Source: a virus
DNA: 35,451 nucleotides
Virus record (IMG/VR): IMGVR_UViG_3300029264_000336
Location: 1-35,451 of that record
Reading direction: 5' to 3' (one strand)
Shown here one piece after another: positions 29,526-35,451 of this stretch. Each line of letters begins with the position of its first letter. The stretch's first letter is position 1. The position numbers and the translations under genes are program-made. Under the pieces are notes generated by a model that saw only the letters and a list, made by a program, of their open reading frames with translations, searched no databases and was not told the origin of the DNA.

Positions 29526-30001
29526 CCCCGAAACATTTCCCAGTGGGGGCCGTCATTGAAAGCCCGCTTGCCAGCCGCCCGCTTGCGCTTCACATACGCC
29601 GCGACCCAGTTTTCAGGCGACCCGGCCAGATTGTGGACAGGTTCCCAGCACCCGCCCCAGCGAAGTTTGACACCGAGTTCGCGGGACGCCGTGACCATCG
29701 CGTCAGCAATGACGTAGATTGCATCCCAATCCCAAACGGCCCGGCCATTGATCCAGGGAACCAGGTCAACCGCTTCGCCGTATCCGCTGGCCTGTTGCTG
29801 GTGTTTCCCGATCTTGGTGTAGCCGTCGATTTGCGACGCGCCCCGCTTGTATAGCGCCCGCTGGTCAGCCGCCGTGCGTATGCCGTCGAAGACCGTGAAG
29901 TCCTGTTCGGTTATTTCGATGGCGCGTTCGACCACCTTGACCAAATCAGGATGAACCCCCTTCAGTTCGTTTCGCGAAGAAGTACCCAGTTTGTAGCCCA
30001 T
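29522..30001 (-). CDS. M15-family endolysin (L-alanyl-D-glutamate-type peptidase)
   Basis: 159 residues from ATG 30001 (TGATG overlap with the preceding stop); an in-frame upstream extension to 30082 is rejected. KGVHPDLVKVVERAI and FTVFDGIRTAADQRALYKRG form the typical opening. Zinc ligands appear as H67 (GKHQQQASGYGEAVDLVP), D79 and H153 (DGPHWEMF), and WDWDAIYVIADAMV ... LRWGGCW matches phage M15 lysins. The H-x2-G spacing is stretched by a short insert (HQQQASGYGEAVD). It cuts peptidoglycan stem peptides at lysis. No signal sequence, so it needs a holin; membrane proteins next to it supply candidates. Confidence 0.88.
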   Translation of the reverse strand: MGYKLGTSSRNELKGVHPDLVKVVERAIEITEQDFTVFDGIRTAADQRALYKRGASQIDGYTKIGKHQQQASGYGEAVDLVPWINGRAVWDWDAIYVIADAMVTASRELGVKLRWGGCWEPVHNLAGSPENWVAAYVKRKRAAGKRAFNDGPHWEMFRG

Positions 30002-30435
30002 CACTTTTTCCCTTTGCGTTTGAAGAGGCGAAGCGCACCAAGCGCCCGGCCAAGGTGGATAGGGTGGTTCCATGCCGTCCACATGGAATATTGGTCACGC
30101 TCGAACAGCGGAACCAGGAGGTGAAGCAGCTTCAGAAGATGCAGCCCGCCCCAGAGAAGAACCAGGTTAAAGGCGACGTTCGCTTCGACACCGCCGAACT
30201 GATCCCGGACAATGATCCAGCGTTCAGCACCGAGAGCCAGGCGCGACAAATCCCAATAGATCGTTCGACCAACACCGCCGACCATGCACAGAATAAACGC
30301 CATAGCCAGATGGAAGGCTTCGCGCCGCGTCGGTTGCATCAGGTGGGGAAACAAGCCCCGGACCCCCATCAGAATAACCACGGTCGCAATGCCGCCCGTG
30401 ATCACGTTGGCGGTCAAGTTAGGTAGATTGAGCAT
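30001..30435 (-). CDS. Multi-pass membrane protein, holin candidate
   Basis: 144 residues with about three or four hydrophobic segments: ANVITGGIATVVILMGVRGL, FHLAMAFILCMVGGVGRTIY, and NVAFNLVLLWGGLHLLKLLH. It ends in a basic tail (ALGALRLFKRKGKK), as holins often do. It directly precedes the endolysin with a TGATG overlap. The family is not certain, so 'holin' rests on position, size and topology. ATG 30435 overlaps the preceding gene by 17 nt. Confidence 0.62.
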   Translation of the reverse strand: MLNLPNLTANVITGGIATVVILMGVRGLFPHLMQPTRREAFHLAMAFILCMVGGVGRTIYWDLSRLALGAERWIIVRDQFGGVEANVAFNLVLLWGGLHLLKLLHLLVPLFERDQYSMWTAWNHPIHLGRALGALRLFKRKGKK

Positions 30436-30598
30436 TGCGCCGTTCCTCGTTCGTTTGTGACATTTGGTCTAAGACAATTTGCAGCTTGCTTACCGCGTTC
30501 TGCGCATCCTTGACCGCCGCCGCGCCTAGCATCTTTTCCGCCTCGATAGCAGGATCGACACCCCGTTTTTTTCGCCGTGACGTAAAGACATTAAACAT
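30419..30598 (-). CDS. Small hypothetical lysis-cassette protein
   Basis: 59 residues from ATG 30598 (MFNVFTSRRKKRGVDPAIEA). It has a basic N-terminus, helical middle (KMLGAAAVKDAQNAVSKLQI) and polar end. No membrane segment, so it may be cytoplasmic and could regulate lysis. It overlaps the next gene by 17 nt and the preceding by 8 nt. Family not recognised. Confidence 0.5.
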   Translation of the reverse strand: MFNVFTSRRKKRGVDPAIEAEKMLGAAAVKDAQNAVSKLQIVLDQMSQTNEERRNAQST

Positions 30599-30818
30599 TG
30601 CGCCGGTCCTCCAATACACGGGTCAACCCGTTGATCGCGTCCCTTGATCCATCAGCAACCTGACGCAATTCCTTGCTGTGTTCCTTTACATCGTTCAGGC
30701 GTTCGTCCGCGATCTTGTTGCCCCGAAGGTACAGCCGCCAGCAGAAAAACACCAAACCAACAATAACGGCGGCGGATAACCCGCCGCCTATTTCCTGTAT
30801 GAGAGCCAGCCAGTCCAT
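30591..30818 (-). CDS. Single-pass membrane protein, possible holin partner
   Basis: 75 residues from ATG 30818, which overlaps the tailspike stop (TAATG). The N-terminus MDWLALIQEIGGGLSAAVIV continues GLVFFCWRLYLRG as one hydrophobic helix; a charged, coiled-coil-like tail (DERLNDVKEHSKELRQVADG) follows. This layout is shared with short phage-encoded membrane proteins between tail and lysis genes. It could be a holin or antiholin. The neighbouring 144-residue multi-pass protein is the alternative holin. Confidence 0.55.
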   Translation of the reverse strand: MDWLALIQEIGGGLSAAVIVGLVFFCWRLYLRGNKIADERLNDVKEHSKELRQVADGSRDAINGLTRVLEDRRNV

Positions 30819-32545
30819 TACAGCAGCCACGTATAGCCAGCAGCGCCGCCGATGTAGCGAGACATAACCTCAAGTTTTGCAACGAACTGATTGGAAGACG
30901 TGCTGTCTGTCCAAATCTGTAGTGTCCTCTTGTCCGCAGTCAGCGCCCCGTCTGTGGCGTCTTTCCACCTCAGAGTAAGCTGCCCTGCGTTCACCTCTAG
31001 GTTTACGGCGCTGTGGTAGATAATCCCGTCGCTTGCGCTGGCCGATATGGACGCCTTACCTACGCCCGCCGAAGTGGTAGCGTCGCAGCCGCCGACGGTC
31101 ACAGTAAAGGTTCCGCGATCACCGACAAGCAGAAGGTCAACCCAACCCGAACTGACTACGTCTAAGTATTTTCCGGTAATTTCTATTAGTGGAGGTTGGC
31201 CGTTTTCACTTAGGGTGACGTGGGCGGATGAATAGTTGCGATCCGGCACACCTGTGCAGTTCTGCACTCGAACTTTCTTATTCGACAGATCGCCCAATTC
31301 AAGCGCAACCCCGTCACGCCGCTGGACGTTCACAAGGCTGGAATACTCCCCCAAGGTCGCCCCGAAGAACACAGGCAAGCCTAGCGAGATATTCGTGAAG
31401 TGGCAGTCTTGTAGATCATTGGTCGCAGAGTTGGCGATCATGCGTTCTTCGAAATAGGTGTCTGTAACGTACAGCCCTTTTGTGATTGCTACTCCATCCA
31501 CATCCCCGCGTGTTCGGATATTCGCGGGTGACGCGCCGTTGTCCTTGTAACTACCGAAATAGCACTTGTCCAAATACACGCGGCTATATCCATCAGTAGT
31601 GAAAGGGTCGCCCGTGATAAACTGGTGAGAACCCGCAACCGGAGACCCCGCAAGAAACTTCATTCCCGTGCAGTAAATGCCGTAAGCGATAGCCCCGCCA
31701 GCGGGTTCGATGTCGAACAGATAAAGGCTGTGGTAGCCGTGCGAACTTGAGGTGTAAACGCCCTCGTTCCACGCGACGCACTCACCGTCAAAGCGGTAAT
31801 TGTGACCCGCTACAATACTGACCACGTTGCGCGCGCAGTCGCCAAAATCACAATCAATCGCGTTAAAGGAGGCATCGCCGCCATTTACGTCAGCTTCGAC
31901 ACGGCCATACAGGCTGTCGTACCGGAAGCCGCGCAGCTTGCACTTTTCCGCCGTGAACCAAGGACCGTTAATCTCGAACCCGTGCAGTGCCTTTGTGTTC
32001 TCGTAGCCGCTTCCCAGCAACACGCCTTCTTGTGCTTGAGTTTGGCCGCGAATGTCCGCACCGTAGATGTAGTTTGGCCCCGTGACCGTATCGGTGTTGC
32101 GCACCACAGACCCCGTGGTCGCCCCGCGCAAGATCGTACCCAACTCGCAGACAATACGGACATTCTTCGCGGCGTACTGGATGCGCACCGGATAGTCGCC
32201 AACGGGCACGTTGATTGTACCGCCGCCCTTGTTTTCAGCATAGGACACCGCGATGTTGAACGGTGTTTCGTCTGACGACACCCCGTCGCCAAGTGCGGCG
32301 AACGCCTTGACGTTTACCGAGTTATCCGCCGCTGGCTCCACAAACAGCTTCAAGCCGCCCGTGGTCAGCAGGGGATACCCGTCAACGATAGGTTCGTCAG
32401 CAGGGGCCACCGTATACCAGTGCGCCCCTGCCTGTACTTTCTGCCCCTCGCCATACGACGCATAGGCCGCACCGCTAAGAAGCATCACCAGCGGCGTGAG
32501 GAAAAAGCTGCCGCTCATGCGGTTCATTGATTTAGTCAGTCCCAT
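30818..32545 (-). CDS. Tailspike with pectate-lyase-like beta-helix
   Basis: 575 residues. VKAFAALGDGVSSDETPFNI then KGGGTINVPVGDYPV is the start of a right-handed beta-helix of the pectate_lyase_3 family, used by tailspikes to bind or cut polysaccharide. Parallel-strand repeats follow, with an Asp/Asn-rich middle, and a beta-rich C-terminal domain ending GAAGYTWLL. The N-terminus (MNRMSGSFFLTPLVMLLSGA, then AYASYGEGQKVQAGAHWYTV) looks like a signal peptide followed by a small adaptor repeat; whether it is really exported is unclear. The gene follows the gp17-like fibre and precedes lysis genes; a Shine-Dalgarno AAAGGAC lies before ATG 32545. Active-site residues cannot be assigned. Confidence 0.75.
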   Translation of the reverse strand: MGLTKSMNRMSGSFFLTPLVMLLSGAAYASYGEGQKVQAGAHWYTVAPADEPIVDGYPLLTTGGLKLFVEPAADNSVNVKAFAALGDGVSSDETPFNIAVSYAENKGGGTINVPVGDYPVRIQYAAKNVRIVCELGTILRGATTGSVVRNTDTVTGPNYIYGADIRGQTQAQEGVLLGSGYENTKALHGFEINGPWFTAEKCKLRGFRYDSLYGRVEADVNGGDASFNAIDCDFGDCARNVVSIVAGHNYRFDGECVAWNEGVYTSSSHGYHSLYLFDIEPAGGAIAYGIYCTGMKFLAGSPVAGSHQFITGDPFTTDGYSRVYLDKCYFGSYKDNGASPANIRTRGDVDGVAITKGLYVTDTYFEERMIANSATNDLQDCHFTNISLGLPVFFGATLGEYSSLVNVQRRDGVALELGDLSNKKVRVQNCTGVPDRNYSSAHVTLSENGQPPLIEITGKYLDVVSSGWVDLLLVGDRGTFTVTVGGCDATTSAGVGKASISASASDGIIYHSAVNLEVNAGQLTLRWKDATDGALTADKRTLQIWTDSTSSNQFVAKLEVMSRYIGGAAGYTWLL

Positions 32546-32592
32546 AGTGTTTGTCCTTTAAGTTTACCTGCCATTTATCCTAGCCAACGGGG

Positions 32593-35274
32593 TTATCTCG
32601 GCGCACCAAGCCCCACACAGCGCCACTTGCCCGCCCTCATTTGGAACGTAGCGCCACTGTAGAAACTGGCCGAATTTCCAAGGCCAAACGCAGTGCTTAT
32701 ATCCATATGAGCGCCACCAGTGGCAAACGAGACATTCCAGCTATCGCCGTCAACGTAGATCACACGGCCCTCCGCAATTCCCGCGCTGCTGATCTGGAAC
32801 CCTGTCCGGTTTGCCGAAACGCCAGTGATTTTGAAATGGTCTGTATAGTCCACAATCCCCAGCGTTTGATCGTTTCCGGTTACGTTGAGAGTGAAAGGGT
32901 TCCTTGTAGGGGCCGCTGCGCCGCTTGCGCCTTGATAAGTGCAAGAACCGTCGTCCGTTGAAACCGCCCCGTAATGCAACGCGATCGGGTTGTCGTGCGC
33001 AGACGGGGTTCCTGTGGTTGATCCCGACCGCCGATTAATCGAACCGCCTTTCATAATGAAGCGTTCGGTATGGGAAACGGCGTTCAGATCAACGTCGCAA
33101 CCATAACACGTCAAAAGGCCGGTGATGTCGGCGTAGGTTGCGTCGATCCGTGCGTTTCGGATTGTCCCGGCAAGACCGCAAACTACGCGGCTCACGGCGG
33201 TACTTCCACGGAATACCAGCCTTGTTCCCTCCGCGTTAATTGTACCACTTAGGGAATACGCGTTATTGACTGAGATTGTACCGCGCCCGCCAAGAACCGA
33301 CGAACTGCCACCGCTTGCGCTACCTGTGTTGGAAAGGACTACAGCGCTTTCGTCAAACGCGAGAACGGTATTTACCGACCCGGTAAGATCGCCGTCGCCT
33401 GTAATCTCAGCAAACCCGCCAGATTCAGCGACGACACACTGCGCGGCGTTCGCCCCGCCTGTAATATCCACGTTAAGGGTTTGCAGGTAGCTTGCGCGGT
33501 GGGCAGTCGCCAGCGCGGCACATGCGGCAGACGTGTCTATCGTCAGGTCTTGCAGGCCCAGATTACTGGCCTGCGTAGCATACGCCCCATAGGTGAATGA
33601 GTTCGCACCTACTCGAAAGATTGTCCCGGCCTTGCTGTCGCCTTGCACAATGTAGCCTTTGCGCAAATTGCCAGAAACAACCGCGCTCCGGTCAGACGAT
33701 AGACCCGACAAGTAGAGCAAGGCGGGCCTGTCCATTTCGCTGGCCGCTACTGCGCTGTCTTCGTAAACTCCGTCCGCGACACGGACTAGGTAAGTAACCC
33801 CTGTGTCCAGCTTGGGCGGCAGAAACTTTCGGGCCATCCCTTCTGTGGCGAACGGATAGTCCGCCGACAGGCCGTGATTGTCTGTGTCGCTACCTGTTGT
33901 GGCGACGTATGCAGTCACGTCCTCCTTGAGCGGCGCTATCGTGGACAGGGGAATAGAAACGCCTCCGACGACCACCCCGCCGACCCCGTGATGTGGGATA
34001 GCTTTGCGCGGAAAGTTACCAGTCACGGGGTAGAACTCGTCAAAGGTTACCGCGTCCGCGAAGCTGTAGAGCTTCGTCAGCGCCGCCGCATTGTCGGGGG
34101 CGGATACGTCGCAACCTACTGTCGCCGCGTTATAGGTGCCGTCGTCACCGCGCTGCACGAGAACTTTGTTCCCGCCTGTCGTTTCATAGTGTTCGCCCGT
34201 CGAAACCGCTTTGACACGGTGAGGGCCGAATTGAAGTACCGCCCCTGTCATGTCGCGAGGGTCCGCGTTGAACTCTGCCCAATCCGCATAGACCGTGCGT
34301 AGGCTTTCCAGATTGCCGCCCGACGCGCTGGCCCAGACCGTGCCGTTGTTCGGCGTCAAGCTGCTGGACGTGTCCAGTTGGAACGCCTCAATGCCGCCAT
34401 TGAAGGCATCGGCAGCGGAATAGATACGCCCGTCTTTCAACTCGCCCGAAGCGGCCAGTGCAGAGCGCGAGGGGTAGATATCGCCGGGGTCCGACACGTT
34501 CACCGCGAAGATCAGCGCTTGAATTTTCGACTTTTTAGGTGGGGGCGATACAAAGGTCAGTTCGCGCCCGTCGACCTCAAAGGCGTCGCGGTGCTGGACC
34601 GTGCCGTCAATGCTTGGGAATACGTTCGCCTTGGTTTGCGCCAGCGTCGACATAGTGAAAGTCGGGGTCACGCCGTCGCCCGTAAAGGTGTCAGCCACCA
34701 GCGACGAGGACGCCAGTTCTGCCCGATCAGCCGCGTCTTTCGCATCTTGAGCGTAACCGTTTGCCGCCACAATCTCCGCGACCGTCACGCCAGGAACAAG
34801 GTTCCCGTCAGCATCCACGACCAGGACCGTCCCTTCCGGGCCGCGCTCAATCAGAAGCCCGGTTTCGCCCAGGGGGACCAGGATGGCGCGGTCGATATCC
34901 CGCTGCATTTCCTGCATCATCATGGTCTGAAGGTCTTCTTCCTCGTTCACCGTTTCCGCCAGGAAGTCGCCCGATTGCTGGAAATCCGCCAGGCGCTTGA
35001 TAGGCGTGTCGCCATAGATCACCACCATGTCACCGACCGATGTGGTCAGGCTGTTCAGGCTAATCGTCCCGCCGTTTGGATTGTTCAGCCCGGCGATCCC
35101 AAAATCGGCCGGAAATGAGAGAGCCACTTGAGCGCCGCCAGATGCCGGAACGTAAGTCGCTGAAACCTGATCCCCAGTGAAGGCCAGGAAGTCGAAGTCA
35201 AAGTCGACCTGGCCGTCAACCGTGGCCGTCACGATGATCAGACGATCATTTTCATTTACTGGAATGTTAGCCAT
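32593..35274 (-). CDS. Tail fibre/spike with T7 gp17-like N-terminal adaptor
   Basis: 893 residues from ATG 35274 (TAATG overlap with the stop of the large ejection protein). The N-terminal ~150 residues (YVPASGGAQVALSFPADFGI, YGDTPIKRLADFQQSGDFLA, LQTMMMQEMQRDIDRAILVP) are the gp17-type domain that anchors fibres to the tail of T7-like phages. Next comes a module with FTGDGVTPTFTMSTLAQTKA ... FVSPPPKKSKIQALIFAV, a widespread host-range adaptor. From about residue 470 a beta-helix-like region begins (YVATTGSDTDNHGLSADYPF) with many small-residue strand repeats and a terminal beta domain (YVDGDSWNVSFATGG). Likely trimeric receptor-binding protein. Together with the downstream tailspike it suggests two receptor-recognition proteins. 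Confidence 0.85.
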   Translation of the reverse strand: MANIPVNENDRLIIVTATVDGQVDFDFDFLAFTGDQVSATYVPASGGAQVALSFPADFGIAGLNNPNGGTISLNSLTTSVGDMVVIYGDTPIKRLADFQQSGDFLAETVNEEEDLQTMMMQEMQRDIDRAILVPLGETGLLIERGPEGTVLVVDADGNLVPGVTVAEIVAANGYAQDAKDAADRAELASSSLVADTFTGDGVTPTFTMSTLAQTKANVFPSIDGTVQHRDAFEVDGRELTFVSPPPKKSKIQALIFAVNVSDPGDIYPSRSALAASGELKDGRIYSAADAFNGGIEAFQLDTSSSLTPNNGTVWASASGGNLESLRTVYADWAEFNADPRDMTGAVLQFGPHRVKAVSTGEHYETTGGNKVLVQRGDDGTYNAATVGCDVSAPDNAAALTKLYSFADAVTFDEFYPVTGNFPRKAIPHHGVGGVVVGGVSIPLSTIAPLKEDVTAYVATTGSDTDNHGLSADYPFATEGMARKFLPPKLDTGVTYLVRVADGVYEDSAVAASEMDRPALLYLSGLSSDRSAVVSGNLRKGYIVQGDSKAGTIFRVGANSFTYGAYATQASNLGLQDLTIDTSAACAALATAHRASYLQTLNVDITGGANAAQCVVAESGGFAEITGDGDLTGSVNTVLAFDESAVVLSNTGSASGGSSSVLGGRGTISVNNAYSLSGTINAEGTRLVFRGSTAVSRVVCGLAGTIRNARIDATYADITGLLTCYGCDVDLNAVSHTERFIMKGGSINRRSGSTTGTPSAHDNPIALHYGAVSTDDGSCTYQGASGAAAPTRNPFTLNVTGNDQTLGIVDYTDHFKITGVSANRTGFQISSAGIAEGRVIYVDGDSWNVSFATGGAHMDISTAFGLGNSASFYSGATFQMRAGKWRCVGLGAPR

Positions 35275-35450
35275 TAGTTGTCACCTTTTAGAATGTTTGC
35301 GCGTTCAAGTTGCCGCATGTAAGAAAGCCGCTGAAGATCAGGGTTTTCACGCATCATAATCGCCTTAGCGCGATCCCGGAAAGTATTTACCGCGTCGCGC
35401 ACCACTTCAGCTTTCATGCCGTCCGGCCCATCAGAGAGCCGCTTGAAGCC
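35274..35450 (-). CDS. C-terminal end of the large internal virion protein (continues from 4121-1)
   Basis: Last 58 residues and stop (ending MRQLERANILKGDN) of the gene that starts at 4121 and is interrupted by the window edge. On the circular genome the frame is continuous, since 35276 and 4121 are in phase when the genome length of 35,310 is used. The stop TAA 35276-35274 overlaps the gp17-like fibre ATG as TAATG. The first part of this stretch (35311-35451) duplicates positions 1-141. Confidence 0.9.
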   Translation of the reverse strand, partial: GFKRLSDGPDGMKAEVVRDAVNTFRDRAKAIMMRENPDLQRLSYMRQLERANILKGDN

Positions 35451-35451
35451 A
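35311..35451. repeat. Right copy of exact 141-bp terminal overlap
   Basis: Identical to 1-141. It adds no new sequence and should be removed when the genome is written as a circle of 35,310 bp. See the left copy. Confidence 0.93.

Noticed and set aside
1-35451. tRNA genes, integrase, phage RNA polymerase or DNA polymerase
   Set aside because: No cloverleaf-like sequence was noticed by eye, and no translated frame shows tyrosine/serine recombinase or polymerase motifs. A tRNA scan and profile search would be decisive.

Overview
The window is one complete tailed-phage genome cut open inside a gene. The first 141 bases (1-141) recur exactly as the last 141 (35311-35451), so it closes into a circle of 35,310 bp. 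When closed, the left-edge open reading frame rejoins its C-terminus at 35450-35274 and ends in a normal stop. An exact 141-bp overlap is what a de Bruijn assembler leaves on a circular or circularly permuted molecule, so it is more likely an assembly signature than a biological terminal repeat. Base composition is GC-rich. Together with a GapR-like protein and several small families I associate with phages of Alphaproteobacteria, this suggests an alphaproteobacterial host, but the host is an inference.

Virion: this is a short-tailed phage (podovirus morphology) with a T7-type particle. Reading leftward from 19.5 kb on the minus strand: small accessory genes (19515-18392), terminase small and large subunits (18399-16198), a repeat-rich intergenic block (16.0-16.2 kb), three small genes, portal, a Bbp19-like protein, an Acb2/Tad1-like small protein, a virion gene with a signal-like N-terminus, scaffold, a terminator plus strong promoter, major capsid, a small decoration/fibre-like protein, a terminator, tail adaptor, tail nozzle, and three internal virion (ejection) proteins. 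The second of these carries an M15-type zinc peptidase motif. Transcription continues across the cut into a gp17-like tail fibre, a beta-helix tailspike, small membrane proteins including a holin candidate, an M15 endolysin and nested Rz/Rz1 spanins. It ends at a bidirectional terminator at 29.0 kb.

Replication and early genes: a control region at 23.64-23.78 kb separates two divergent operons. The leftward one (23634 to 19651) encodes a small ribbon-helix-helix-like protein, a DUF1064-type PD-(D/E)XK nuclease, a GapR-like protein, a DUF1376-like replication initiator with candidate iterons inside its coding sequence (like lambda O), a helicase-loader-like protein, small proteins and a helix-turn-helix protein. 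The rightward one (23778 to 28990) encodes a coiled-coil protein, a divergent GHKL-like ATPase with an EExxH C-terminus, a 25-residue membrane peptide, a RecE-like exonuclease, an HNH protein, a Sak4-like ATPase, a LexA-type HTH protein and two cysteine-rich proteins. It converges on the late operon at the 29.0-kb terminator.

I see no DNA polymerase, phage RNA polymerase, integrase or CI-like repressor, so a T7-like particle is combined with a host-polymerase-dependent, lambda-like replication and recombination set. Most genes are joined by 1-4-nt stop/start overlaps (ATGA, TGATG, TAATG). The most interesting items are the duplicated iteron/TGTC-repeat block (16.0 and 21.9 kb), the GHKL-like gene, the anti-CBASS-like gene inside the head operon, and a set of 25-58-residue predicted membrane proteins.
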